Below the pieces are notes generated by a model. The model was not told the origin of the DNA. It made no database searches and saw only the letters and a list, made by a program, of their open reading frames with translations. A program made the translations under genes and the position numbers. A stretch of 64,000 bases of DNA. It comes from a virus. Location: IMG/VR virus record IMGVR_UViG_3300042862_000163, positions 50,521 through 114,520 of that record; one strand, written 5' to 3'. Shown here one piece after another: positions 34,801 through 42,279 of this stretch (its first letter is position 1; every line of letters starts with the position of its first letter).

Positions 34801-34928
34801 TCTCTTATCTGTATTATCATTCCACCTTTGAAATTGTTCATAGCTTCTTCTTTAGAATTAGCTTGCACATCTATCCACTCTTTGTCTTCTCTACCAAAAG
34901 GTAGATATATTATTGTGTATGTTTTCAT
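34797..34928 (-). CDS. Hypothetical small protein (43 aa)
   Basis: 43 residues: KTYTIIYLPFGREDKEWIDV ... NFKGGMIIQIRE. One base after the recA stop and overlapping the kinase N-part by ATGA. Alpha/beta. No family recognised. Confidence 0.5.
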   Translation of the reverse strand: MKTYTIIYLPFGREDKEWIDVQANSKEEAMNNFKGGMIIQIRE

Positions 34929-34929
34929 A

Positions 34930-36012
34930 TTATACTTCTTCTTCGTTAAACAAACTATGATTTGCACAAGGAGAAACTATTTCTGCTTCTGCTACTTCTA
35001 TCTCTTCCTCAATAGGAAGATCTGCTTGATTGATTTTGTTAACAATCTTTTGTTTTAATTCATCGTAGAATTCTGGATTATCAACAAGAAGAGTTTTGAA
35101 CTCTTCAAGCTCATACTTAACTTCATCTATAGTCATGTACTTACCATACTTTCTACCAATCTCAAACTCATTGATAAGCTCCATCATTTCTGTCACTTTA
35201 TCAATACCTAATCCATACACTATCTCAAATTCAGATTTGCGATATGGAGGAGACATTTTATTCTTAACAGCTTTCAGTTTAGTAATATTACCATAAGCTT
35301 GATCTCCATCTTTAGCTAATGATTTAGTTATCTCAATTCTTACATCACTATAGAATTTAAGAGCATGTCCTCCTTGAGTTGTTGTAGGATTACCAAACAT
35401 AACACCAATCTTCTCTCTATATTGACTAATTACTATCACACATACATTATGTTGCGATAAAGCCCCTTTTAGCTTTGGATAAGCATTACTGTTCAATAAA
35501 GCTTTTCTACCGATTGTAGAGTCTCCTACGTCCCCATCAAGCATCTTTTTAGGGATTAATGATGAATCACTATCAATAATGACAAGATCTATCTCTCCAG
35601 TTTGGATTAACTCCATAGCAATGTTGAAACCTTCTTCTCCACAGCTTGGTTGAGCAATCAACATCTTTGTTGTATCTACACCAATTTGTTTGAAATACTT
35701 CTTATCAACAGCGTTCTCACCATCGATATATAGCACTGTACCACCTTTCTTTTGACACTCTGCTACAGCATGTGCACAAATTGTAGATTTACCAGTACCT
35801 TCCCATCCCATAAGCTCATATAGCTTACCTTTAACAAATCCTCCAACACCGAGTGTGATATGATCAAACCCAATACTTCCTGTACTGATAACATCATAAT
35901 CTCCTCCTGATTTAGAATCTAATGCTAATACTGAACCAACACCATAAGTCTTGTTTAACTTATCCATTGCATCTTGAAACTTTCCTTTTGTTTCTACTAC
36001 TTTTTTTGCCAT
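34930..36012 (-). CDS. recA: RecA-like recombinase
   Basis: 360 residues. Walker A GWEGTGKS (69-76), GGTVLYIDGENAVDKKYF, Walker B IDLVIIDSDSSLIP, and the L2/C-terminal core NPTTTQGGHALKFYSDVRIE are typical bacterial RecA. The usual GPESSGKT is replaced by GWEGTGKS. The acidic C-tail (EEEIEVAEAEI) resembles RecA regulatory tails. Catalyses strand exchange in phage recombination and repair. A 349-bp region lies upstream, so this gene probably has its own promoter there. Confidence 0.92.
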   Translation of the reverse strand: MAKKVVETKGKFQDAMDKLNKTYGVGSVLALDSKSGGDYDVISTGSIGFDHITLGVGGFVKGKLYELMGWEGTGKSTICAHAVAECQKKGGTVLYIDGENAVDKKYFKQIGVDTTKMLIAQPSCGEEGFNIAMELIQTGEIDLVIIDSDSSLIPKKMLDGDVGDSTIGRKALLNSNAYPKLKGALSQHNVCVIVISQYREKIGVMFGNPTTTQGGHALKFYSDVRIEITKSLAKDGDQAYGNITKLKAVKNKMSPPYRKSEFEIVYGLGIDKVTEMMELINEFEIGRKYGKYMTIDEVKYELEEFKTLLVDNPEFYDELKQKIVNKINQADLPIEEEIEVAEAEIVSPCANHSLFNEEEV

Positions 36013-36166
36013 TATTTAATTGTTTTATTGTTTAAAGTTAATCATTTTTTTAGTTGTTTCCTAACATAAGTATAACTAAAATGTTAGCTAATTACATAGT
36101 ATATAGCGTATTATAGATAATATTTTAGTTATTTTAGTTATTTTTTTATTATTGAAATGTCCGTTA

Positions 36167-36191
36167 TTATATGCATTTACATCTATTTTGT
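36167..36191 (+). repeat. Direct repeat copy 1
   Basis: TTATATGCATTTACATCTAT then TTTGT. Nearly the same as copy 2 (36207-36230), with a start-to-start distance of 40 bp. Its end overlaps the palindrome. Confidence 0.8.
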
Positions 36192-36206
36192 ACAGAATAC
36201 TGTACA
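36189..36206. promoter_or_regulatory. Perfect palindrome, operator-like
   Basis: TGTACAG-AATA-CTGTACA: 7-base arms with a 4-base spacer between two direct repeats. A dimeric repressor site is plausible. The HTH gene at 36549 is the nearest candidate regulator (inference). Confidence 0.6.
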
Positions 36207-36230
36207 TTATATGTATTTACATATATTTGT
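36207..36230 (+). repeat. Direct repeat copy 2
   Basis: TTATATGTATTTACATATAT then TTGT. Contains TATATTTG (36222-36229), which fits the Bacteroidota -7 box on the plus strand although no plus-strand gene follows. Confidence 0.8.
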
Positions 36231-36297
36231 CCTAAATAGGTATTCTTGGTGAAAAACAGGTTGATTTTAATCATTTCTGTGAATAATAGGTTTAGTC

Positions 36298-36322
36298 AAA
36301 AAAACCCTAAATTTCTTCAGGG
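36298..36322 (-). terminator. Intrinsic terminator (minus strand)
   Basis: On the minus strand CCCTGAAGAAATTTAGGG folds with a GAAA tetraloop and is followed by seven T. It lies about 40 bp after the stop of the 36362 gene. Confidence 0.8.
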
Positions 36323-36361
36323 CTCTTTCTTTCACAATTAAAAAACACAGTTTTGTAAAAC

Positions 36362-36547
36362 TCAATATTCCTCTTCTTCTTTTCTCAAAGAAGTATTTCC
36401 TTTTATACTTTGATCATACGGACAATGTCTGCAACTATTGCCGCAGCATGTTTTTCTTTTTGCTAAATATTCTTTAGTAAAATGAATTCTTCCATCTTCT
36501 AAATAATAATCAGCTCCTTGGTTAAAATCTTTTTGTTCATTATTCAT
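36362..36547 (-). CDS. DUF5522-like Cys-rich small protein
   Basis: 61 residues. DYYLEDGRIHFTKEYLAKR, then TCCGNSCRHCPYD: the CCGNxCRHCPY motif of DUF5522, common in Bacteroidota chromosomes and phages, likely metal-binding. Ends in an acidic tail and is followed by a terminator. Function unknown. Confidence 0.75.
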   Translation of the reverse strand: MNNEQKDFNQGADYYLEDGRIHFTKEYLAKRKTCCGNSCRHCPYDQSIKGNTSLRKEEEEY

Positions 36548-36548
36548 A

Positions 36549-36830
36549 TTATTTATTCATTTTAGATTCATAAATGTAATAAGTAATTGCAACTGGTATT
36601 TGATGGCGTTCATTAATTAAATGAGTATAACTTAAATCATTTAATCTTTTTTTACCACGTAATAATTCAAGTTGATCTTCTGTATATACAGCTATTCCTT
36701 TTTCTCCAGTTGTTTTATATTTTTTTAAACCTAATTTTGATACTTTGTTTCTTACAGATTTTTCATTTATCCCTAACATTATAGATAATTCAAAAATAGT
36801 ATAATATTTAAGTTCCGATATTCCTTTCAT
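36549..36830 (-). CDS. Helix-turn-helix DNA-binding protein
   Basis: 93 residues. YYTIFELSIMLGINEKSVRN is an HTH, followed by a wing-like KYKTTGEKGIAVYTEDQLEL, as in MerR/excisionase-type domains. The C-terminal 30 residues may dimerise. It is close to the operator-like palindrome and could be a regulator (inference). Confidence 0.6.
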   Translation of the reverse strand: MKGISELKYYTIFELSIMLGINEKSVRNKVSKLGLKKYKTTGEKGIAVYTEDQLELLRGKKRLNDLSYTHLINERHQIPVAITYYIYESKMNK

Positions 36831-37059
36831 GTTTAGATTGTTTTATAAGTTCAGTTTCATTCTCATAAACATATTTATACTTATTGCTTATATAGTCTTC
36901 CATGATAACTGATTCTTTAGGAAGTTTTCTAAATGAATAAGCATGACTACTAGCCTTGATTGCTAATATAAAATGTTCATCATTATAACCGCAAAGAATT
37001 CCTTTATAGTCATCATGTACTATTTCCATTCCTTTAAACTGGTTGAATACTTTTTCCAT
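36808..37059 (-). CDS. Hypothetical SH3-like small protein (83 aa)
   Basis: 83 residues overlapping both neighbours (23-26 bp). GMEIVHDDYKGILCGYNDEHFIL is beta-rich, resembling small SH3-like phage proteins. Charged C-tail. No firm family. Confidence 0.5.
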   Translation of the reverse strand: MEKVFNQFKGMEIVHDDYKGILCGYNDEHFILAIKASSHAYSFRKLPKESVIMEDYISNKYKYVYENETELIKQSKHERNIGT

Positions 37060-37372
37060 CTTTATCTAGGTTTAAAGTTGCTAATCTATTCTCCACTTCA
37101 AATTCCACTTTGAGAATAAAATTAATCTTATCTTCGATTTCTTGATTTATAATTCTTCCTACGAATGGCATAATATCTTCAAGATTTGTATACACTCTGG
37201 CTAAACCAAATTTACATTTGATTTGTTGATATTGAAAACCAGGTATCTCTGTAAGATCATTAAAGATTTGATCAATGTAACTTAACACTGATGGAACTTC
37301 TATTTGCATACCCCAATTCCCTTCTTCTAAATAATTAACATATTTAGTATTAAACTCTTGATTCGTTCTCAT
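37034..37372 (-). CDS. Hypothetical protein (112 aa)
   Basis: 112 residues. EVPSVLSYIDQIFNDLTEIP and FGLARVYTNLEDIMPFVGRI suggest alpha/beta. First gene after a conserved promoter-like motif (37402-37409). I recall similar small proteins in crAss-like early regions; function unknown. Confidence 0.55.
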   Translation of the reverse strand: MRTNQEFNTKYVNYLEEGNWGMQIEVPSVLSYIDQIFNDLTEIPGFQYQQIKCKFGLARVYTNLEDIMPFVGRIINQEIEDKINFILKVEFEVENRLATLNLDKDGKSIQPV

Positions 37373-37392
37373 ATTTTTGTTGTTTTAAAATT

Positions 37393-37423
37393 ATAGGGTA
37401 ACAAAGATAGCTCATTACCCTAT
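37393..37423 (-). terminator. Hairpin terminator overlapping a promoter box
   Basis: Nine-base stem ATAGGGTAA/TTACCCTAT with a 13-base loop, 10 bp after the stop of the 37434 gene. The T-run is weak (AATTTTAA). The loop contains the TATCTTTG box of the next gene. Confidence 0.65.
37402..37409 (-). promoter_or_regulatory. Putative promoter -7 box (TATCTTTG) in hairpin loop
   Basis: Minus-strand TATCTTTG followed by TTACCC, 30 bp before the start of the 37372 gene. The same TATCTTTGTAACCC-like core recurs at 59535, and a close variant at 42241. Confidence 0.6.
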
Positions 37424-37433
37424 CAATTCCTAA

Positions 37434-37865
37434 TTAATCTTCAATAGTTAATTCGTAGTGCTCTCCATCATTACCATTTTGAGCAATTATATCTATTCTA
37501 GCATTAGACAATCCTTCTTCTAAAATATCAAATGCTGCATCTATAGCAAATAGTTCTGCTTCTTTTCTTGTCTTCCAAGATTGTGTAGTAGCTTGTTTAC
37601 CTATTTTACATGTAAATGTATTATCTGGATATAAAAAGATTTCAATAATGATATTGTTATCATCAAATACATCAAGTAACATCCTTGGATTTACATCCAT
37701 TAATGTTCCTATTTTATCATTATCTATACCTGCTTCCCTTACCATTTCTTTAAACTCTTCTGATATAGTATCTGTCTGAAGAGATTCAATCATTTTTTCT
37801 AAAAACCACTCTCGTACAAGAGTGGCAGATAATGGATATTTTTCTAATAATTCGATTCCTTTCAT
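37434..37865 (-). CDS. Hypothetical conserved protein (143 aa)
   Basis: 143 residues. The C-half (EIFLYPDNTFTCKIGKQATT, then SWKTRKEAELFAIDAAFDIL) looks like an alpha/beta domain of dsRBD-like spacing and resembles a conserved crAss-like early protein. The N-half is helical. Function unknown. Confidence 0.6.
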   Translation of the reverse strand: MKGIELLEKYPLSATLVREWFLEKMIESLQTDTISEEFKEMVREAGIDNDKIGTLMDVNPRMLLDVFDDNNIIIEIFLYPDNTFTCKIGKQATTQSWKTRKEAELFAIDAAFDILEEGLSNARIDIIAQNGNDGEHYELTIED

Positions 37866-37866
37866 A

Positions 37867-38070
37867 TTATTTTATATTAATTTCTTTATTTAATTCAATT
37901 CCTGCATCTCTCCACCAAATTCTTTCAAAATCAAATTCAGTTAATGGATCCTTTTCTTTGCATGCTGTATATTTAATATTATACAACATGGCTGTTATTT
38001 CACAAAACTCAGCAGCTTTGTCTATTCCGTAAACATCAATTATTTTATTTAATATATCGTGGTTATACAT
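37867..38070 (-). CDS. Hypothetical protein (67 aa)
   Basis: 67 residues, helical: NKIIDVYGIDKAAEFCEITA, then LTEFDFERIWWRDAGIELNK. Overlaps the upstream gene by 8 bp. No family recognised. Confidence 0.5.
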   Translation of the reverse strand: MYNHDILNKIIDVYGIDKAAEFCEITAMLYNIKYTACKEKDPLTEFDFERIWWRDAGIELNKEINIK

Positions 38071-38614
38071 CTTCTTTTATTTTATCAATATTTAATATTT
38101 CTTTTTCTTCGTCCCAACCATCCCAAACTTCATATTCATCAGTAAATGTAATACCAATCTTATCTTCCCAGAATTCTACAAGATCTGTACTCTTTTTAAA
38201 CACCCTAACTTGTAAACTTATTTCATCTCTACTAAGACCTGATTTTACAACTTTTACTGATTTTGGAAATTCACTTTGAAATGTTTTAGATGTTTTGGAA
38301 TATTTACCCTGCTTGACAAGTTCATAATCTTTATTAAACTTCTCATTAAGTTGATATACCACTACAACAAATCCACCTTCATAATCATAATCCTCGATTA
38401 TATTTTTGGTTCGTTCATATTCATCATCTAAGAATTCTCTAAACTTATCCAGATTTTCAGGCTTAAATAAAATGTAGACAGCATTTTTATACTGTCCATC
38501 TTTTCTATCATCACTTATATATCCATTAATAAATCCATTATTCTTCAATACATCTTTGGGAAACCTCAATGTAGGAATTATAAATATACTAGTTATATTC
38601 TTTTTTATATTCAT
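38063..38614 (-). CDS. Hypothetical protein preceding exonuclease partner (183 aa)
   Basis: 183 residues. Alpha/beta (NAVYILFKPENLDKFREFLD; EGGFVVVVYQLNEKF), with an acidic C-tail. It shares one base with the RecE-like gene, so they are translated together. A recombination accessory role is possible. No family named. Confidence 0.6.
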   Translation of the reverse strand: MNIKKNITSIFIIPTLRFPKDVLKNNGFINGYISDDRKDGQYKNAVYILFKPENLDKFREFLDDEYERTKNIIEDYDYEGGFVVVVYQLNEKFNKDYELVKQGKYSKTSKTFQSEFPKSVKVVKSGLSRDEISLQVRVFKKSTDLVEFWEDKIGITFTDEYEVWDGWDEEKEILNIDKIKEDV

Positions 38615-39669
38615 TATACTCCTTTGATATTTACTATTCCGTTAGCTAAATGATTTTTGTGGCTTATGGTCCACGTTCCTGTTTCTTTACACCATATTAA
38701 TGCAGTGATCAAATCTTCTACACCAGGATAAGTTCTTCCTTTGTGTATAAATCCATGATATGCATCTTCCATATCATCTATATCAATTGTATAGATTAAT
38801 GGTTGATAGTAGTTTGTACTATCACATACAATGAATTTTAAATAATCCACTCTATATCCAAAATACTCACTATCTGGATTACTTGCTAAATGTAACATTG
38901 CATTATAATATAGATAGGCCTGAATATATGCTCTTCTGTAAAGATAATACTCTTCATAGAAATTCTCTACACTCCATGTACATTTTAAATCATAAGGCAT
39001 AATTACTTTTTCAGTGTGATCGATTATCACCTTATCAAGCATGCTCTTAAATTCATGTCCTTGTATATGATAACCTTCAACCATCATTTGATCTATCACT
39101 GTATATCTAGAGCTATTTACTAGATTTACAATTGGTGCTGTAGTGCTATTAGTCTTAAGCTGCTCAACAATCTTCTCAGCAATAGATACTTCCATTGTAT
39201 TGATTACAGTTAAATTCTTGCTTCTAACAGTTCTAATTTCATTATAATAGAGTTCTGCATCAGATCCATAAAACTTACCTATTACAGCTTCATATTTAAT
39301 CTTGAATCCTGATAAGTTATAAGCTTCTAATGATATGTCTGCAAAGTCTCTAGCTACTACACCAAATTCATCTGTAGCATCTCTTGTAACACGATATAAC
39401 GCTTCTGCAAATTCCAACATTAATCCTGTTGGTGTAGATGCACAAGATGACATAAAGAACTTCTCATCAAATAGATGTGGTTCCATAAGTAGGGTCTCGA
39501 CTATTCTACCCATATTAGCTGCTGAACTATCTTTGTCTTCTACCTTTTCTCCAAGAAAATACTTTTTATAATACTTCTTTCTATCTGTTGAGAAATCCTT
39601 CAATGAACTCGATGAATCCATTGGTGTTGCTCTGTATTGAGCTTCTGTTTTTGCTACTCCCTTTATCAT
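38614..39669 (-). CDS. RecE/YqaJ-like PD-(D/E)XK exonuclease
   Basis: 351 residues. MGRIVETLLMEP (53-64) is the conserved helix G-x-x-x-E; HEFKSMLDKVIID with Asp212 and MPYDLKCTWS with D227-L-K229 give the D ... (D/E)xK metal site; YRRAYIQAYLYY supplies the distal QxxxY-like helix. This is the 5'-3' exonuclease type (ExoVIII/lambda-Exo class) used in phage recombination, next to RecA and nuclease genes. Confidence 0.8.
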   Translation of the reverse strand: MIKGVAKTEAQYRATPMDSSSSLKDFSTDRKKYYKKYFLGEKVEDKDSSAANMGRIVETLLMEPHLFDEKFFMSSCASTPTGLMLEFAEALYRVTRDATDEFGVVARDFADISLEAYNLSGFKIKYEAVIGKFYGSDAELYYNEIRTVRSKNLTVINTMEVSIAEKIVEQLKTNSTTAPIVNLVNSSRYTVIDQMMVEGYHIQGHEFKSMLDKVIIDHTEKVIMPYDLKCTWSVENFYEEYYLYRRAYIQAYLYYNAMLHLASNPDSEYFGYRVDYLKFIVCDSTNYYQPLIYTIDIDDMEDAYHGFIHKGRTYPGVEDLITALIWCKETGTWTISHKNHLANGIVNIKGV

Positions 39670-39675
39670 ATTTAT

Positions 39676-39882
39676 TTATTTACTTGTTACGTATTCCATC
39701 ATTTCCTCTAACTTTTTTATAACTATTGGAAATTCTTGTTTATTTAAAAAAATAAAATTACTTGTTGTTTTATTATCTTGTTCTAATGCTCGCATTTGTA
39801 TTCCATCCATATTATCTGTTGGTGAAATATTTAGACTTTGATCACATTCTAATTGTATTTTTATTGTTATCCAAGGTTTCAT
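39676..39882 (-). CDS. Hypothetical protein (68 aa)
   Basis: 68 residues: beta start (KPWITIKIQLECDQSLNIS) and helix end (EFPIVIKKLEEMMEYVTSK). Between two close genes. No family recognised. Confidence 0.5.
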   Translation of the reverse strand: MKPWITIKIQLECDQSLNISPTDNMDGIQMRALEQDNKTTSNFIFLNKQEFPIVIKKLEEMMEYVTSK

Positions 39883-39888
39883 ATCTAT

Positions 39889-40110
39889 TTATTTAATTAT
39901 TGTTACTCCATTATATGTCTCAATCCAAACATGTGCTCCACAACTCAAAGGTTTATCTGGAGAATAGCATATCTTACTATCTCCTTTAATATCCACTTCA
40001 TGTGCATACTTATTATCCTTATATGTCTTAACAGTTAGAACAGGATTGTTGGTCCCATTCTTTCTGTTGGCCTTAATCACATGAGCGTTTACATGTATTA
40101 TCGTTTTCAT
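39889..40110 (-). CDS. Hypothetical beta-rich protein (73 aa)
   Basis: 73 residues. IIHVNAHVIKANRKNG ... NPVLTVKTYKDNKYAHEVDI resembles a small protein conserved in Bacteroidota phages. Overlaps the metalloprotease-like gene by 38 bp. Function unknown. Confidence 0.55.
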   Translation of the reverse strand: MKTIIHVNAHVIKANRKNGTNNPVLTVKTYKDNKYAHEVDIKGDSKICYSPDKPLSCGAHVWIETYNGVTIIK

Positions 40111-40465
40111 CTGTTTTAATTTTTAATATTTGATTAGTTAAATATTCTAATGTATAAGCATATGCTTCTTCTGATTCATAACAATATTCTATTCCTATTT
40201 TTTTAAATAAATAAACAATAGCATGAAATGATTCATGAGCTACAATACCTGGATTATCTATATCATCTTTAAATCGTATAATAATACATCCAGTTTTTAG
40301 TTTAAATGTAGTTGCTATACTTGTTTGATTTGCAAAGAATTTATCAAATCTTTTCTTAGATATATTTTCTTTAATCTCTTCATAAAGATCATCATCTGAT
40401 TGCCCTATAGATACTACTATATCATGTCCATATACATCTAGTGGTATTATTTTAAATACGTTCAT
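40073..40465 (-). CDS. Zincin-like metallopeptidase domain protein
   Basis: 130 residues. NPGIVAHESFHAIVYLF contains HESFH (H77, E78, H81), and YESEEAYAYTLEYL gives a probable third ligand Glu100, the HExxH ... E(A)xAY pattern of small phage zincins. The N-half is beta-rich. Target unknown; may process a host or phage protein. Confidence 0.75.
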   Translation of the reverse strand: MNVFKIIPLDVYGHDIVVSIGQSDDDLYEEIKENISKKRFDKFFANQTSIATTFKLKTGCIIIRFKDDIDNPGIVAHESFHAIVYLFKKIGIEYCYESEEAYAYTLEYLTNQILKIKTDENDNTCKRSCD

Positions 40466-40466
40466 A

Positions 40467-40631
40467 TTATTTATAGATTAATATTGCACTATATTTGTAA
40501 ATCTCTTTTTGGTGAGGTACATGTACTAAAGACATAGATACAACAGTCTTCACTATTTTATCATCTAACAATTGCTGTAACTCTCTATTTATAATAAAGA
40601 GATTTTCACTCTCCCATATCCATGTTTTCAT
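40467..40631 (-). CDS. Hypothetical small protein (54 aa)
   Basis: 54 residues: KTWIWESENLFIINRELQQL, then VVSMSLVHVPHQKEIYKYSA. ATGA overlap with the upstream gene and one base before the zincin gene start. Alpha/beta. No family recognised. Confidence 0.55.
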   Translation of the reverse strand: MKTWIWESENLFIINRELQQLLDDKIVKTVVSMSLVHVPHQKEIYKYSAILIYK

Positions 40632-40858
40632 AATGTTTGTTTAAATGCTTCTATAATTTGTGGGTAAAGAGCTCTTACCTCCCTTGGTACTCTACTGAAG
40701 AACCATCTAACTTCTAGTTCATACTGATCTCCATTTGGATCTAGTCCTTGTGGATGTATTAACCAGAAATAATGATACTTACCTTCGTGCTCTATGTGAC
40801 CTTCATGCCACACCTCATTAAATGAGGGAGTCTTGTTGATTGTTATTGCGTTAGTCAT
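40628..40858 (-). CDS. Hypothetical protein (76 aa)
   Basis: 76 residues, Trp/His-rich: FNEVWHEGHIEHEGKYHYFW and VRWFFSRVPREVRALYPQII. Overlaps the upstream gene by 8 bp and its downstream partner by 4 bp. Similar ORFs recalled in crAss-like phages; function unknown. Confidence 0.55.
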   Translation of the reverse strand: MTNAITINKTPSFNEVWHEGHIEHEGKYHYFWLIHPQGLDPNGDQYELEVRWFFSRVPREVRALYPQIIEAFKQTL

Positions 40859-41267
40859 CTATTGTTATATTATTTGTTATTCTATTAAACATTTCAATGA
40901 ACATAATATCTTCCATCCATGGAGCAATTTTACCTGTCATGTCTTTTAAAATATTAGATATATGTTTATTTGACATATCTGCTACTGATTTATATGATAA
41001 TGGTTGTAATCCATCTTTACCTCTATTTCCCCAATGAGCAGCTGACCTGTTCATTTCATGATCTTCTGATAGATATATAGTAGAACTAATATCAACTAAA
41101 TCAAGATCTGCTCCTCCATAGCGTTGATATTCATTACCACCATCTACCATTGTCTTATTCTCACATTCACATGTTTTGTAATCATGTCTATGATATGATG
41201 TTAAGACCTGTCCACAGCTTTTACACTGTACCCTATTCAGTATTATTTGATCTTCTAGTCTGTTCAT
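40851..41267 (-). CDS. Zinc-ribbon conserved phage protein (138 aa)
   Basis: 138 residues. VQCKSCGQVLTSYHRHDYKT, then CEC ... VDGGNEYQRYGG matches a short N-terminal zinc domain frequent in phages (CxxCgxxxxSxxrHDfxxCxC ... vDGGxxYxR). The helical C-half is unrecognised. Role unknown. Confidence 0.65.
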   Translation of the reverse strand: MNRLEDQIILNRVQCKSCGQVLTSYHRHDYKTCECENKTMVDGGNEYQRYGGADLDLVDISSTIYLSEDHEMNRSAAHWGNRGKDGLQPLSYKSVADMSNKHISNILKDMTGKIAPWMEDIMFIEMFNRITNNITIDD

Positions 41268-41394
41268 AACCTAATATTTTTTTTAAATGTTTATACAATC
41301 TATTTTCTCTACAATAAGAACACGACCCATTGTTTCTACATTGACGACTAACAGCTTTAGCTCCTGTGAACTTTTTCTTTTTGGTTCTGCTCAT
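41233..41394 (-). CDS. Small Cys-rich basic protein (53 aa)
   Basis: 53 residues from ATG 41394 in an ATGA overlap with the 41391 gene. KKKKFTGAKAVSRQCRNNGS, CSYCRENRLYKHLKKI: the CRNxGSCxYCxxNRLY motif recurs in phage ORFs (recalled) and suggests a zinc knuckle. Its end runs 35 bp into the next gene. Confidence 0.65.
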   Translation of the reverse strand: MSRTKKKKFTGAKAVSRQCRNNGSCSYCRENRLYKHLKKILGYEQTRRSNNTE

Positions 41395-41813
41395 CGGTCA
41401 CATTCAACAAATGCTTCTGGATATTCTTTTAAAGCTTTTAAATATTTTTCTATCCAAGGTACAAAATTATGATACATTCCCCAACCATTTGGACTATTAA
41501 ATAGCTCATAATATTCAGGTCTAGCTTTCATGTCTTTCAATCCTTTTTCTATAATAGGAATTATTTCATGAGCTTTTACAGGATTAGCTTCTTCAAACGC
41601 ATACTGAGCATTATAATCACTTTCAGGAATATTATATCCTTCTTTTAATTCATATGGTCTCCATAGTGCTTCATATAATCCAGCAGCTTCAGCCATCTTT
41701 CCTAGATTATGTGTAATGTTTGAACTATACAAAGATTCTCTTTGTGGTTCTAATGTTTTACCTTCGTCATAAGTGACATGGTAATTTCTATATAATGTTA
41801 CGTCTAAACTCAT
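41391..41813 (-). CDS. Widely conserved phage protein 'SLDVTLY...ITHNLGKMA' (140 aa)
   Basis: 140 residues. SLDVTLYRNYHVTYDEG, NITHNLGKMAEAAGLYEALW, and NGWGMYHNFVPWIEKYLKAL are blocks I recall from many phage genomes of different hosts, always with unknown function. Probably cytosolic and helical. Joined to both neighbours by ATGA. Confidence 0.7.
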   Translation of the reverse strand: MSLDVTLYRNYHVTYDEGKTLEPQRESLYSSNITHNLGKMAEAAGLYEALWRPYELKEGYNIPESDYNAQYAFEEANPVKAHEIIPIIEKGLKDMKARPEYYELFNSPNGWGMYHNFVPWIEKYLKALKEYPEAFVECDR

Positions 41814-42217
41814 ATTTTTTTCTTTTTAGATTGTTTAAATAAATTAGTTTTGATTGTGTGATCTGGTTTACAGAGAATCTGATAACTGGAAATATCTTCT
41901 TTTGTTAATCTTTGTATAAAAGGAACTATATCATCATAGTTATTTAAACTTCCTGCTTCTTCTATGTGATCAATTTCTACATCTGCTCGTTTGAACCACT
42001 GCTTACAATGATTACATTGATATTCTTTTTTAATACGTTTATTTGTACTTTCAGAAGGTCTGCTGGATGCTTCTAATGCTAATTGCATAGGTTTCCAATA
42101 TCTAAATCCACTTCTTAATATACTACGTATTTTACTAAAATATTGGCTCTCTGTCATGGTTCCTCCATTTCTAGAGCAAACAGTTGTTGCTTTTCTTTTT
42201 ACTACTCTCTTTGCCAT
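41810..42217 (-). CDS. HNH endonuclease
   Basis: 135 residues. YQCNHCKQWFKRADVEIDHI has the CxxC zinc pair and DH of the HNH active site; NYDDIVPFIQRL and YQILCKPDHTIKT add the second zinc site and final His. Basic N-terminus. Preceded by a promoter-like motif in a hairpin loop (42241). Could be a mobile nuclease or a packaging/recombination nuclease. Confidence 0.8.
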   Translation of the reverse strand: MAKRVVKRKATTVCSRNGGTMTESQYFSKIRSILRSGFRYWKPMQLALEASSRPSESTNKRIKKEYQCNHCKQWFKRADVEIDHIEEAGSLNNYDDIVPFIQRLTKEDISSYQILCKPDHTIKTNLFKQSKKKKI

Positions 42218-42230
42218 ATTGTTATAATTA

Positions 42231-42269
42231 AGTTGGGCTACAAAGTTATGAAAAAATTGTAACCCAACT
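42231..42269 (-). terminator. Hairpin terminator overlapping a promoter box
   Basis: AGTTGGGCTAC (42231-42241) pairs with GTAACCCAACT (42259-42269), one mismatch, just after the stop of the rIIB-like gene. No strong T-run. The loop side contains the TAACTTTG box. Confidence 0.6.
42241..42248 (-). promoter_or_regulatory. Putative promoter -7 box (TAACTTTG) at hairpin
   Basis: Minus-strand TAACTTTG followed by TAGCCC, 24 bp before the HNH start. A variant of the TATCTTTGTAACCC motif seen at 37402 and 59535. Confidence 0.55.
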
Positions 42270-42279
42270 ATATTATTTA

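Larger units (their letters stand above)
36013..36361. promoter_or_regulatory. 349-bp intergenic regulatory region upstream of recA
   Basis: The largest gene-free stretch. It holds an inverted repeat CTAACAT/ATGTTAG (36061-36067, 36081-36087), ATTTTAGTT repeats (36122-36139), two direct repeats (36167-36191, 36207-36230) flanking a perfect palindrome (36189-36206), a plus-strand TATATTTG (36222-36229), a TTGGTGAAAAACA motif (36246-36258) and a minus-strand terminator (36298-36322). No ORF found. Could be an operator/promoter hub, an origin, or encode a small plus-strand RNA. Confidence 0.6.
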
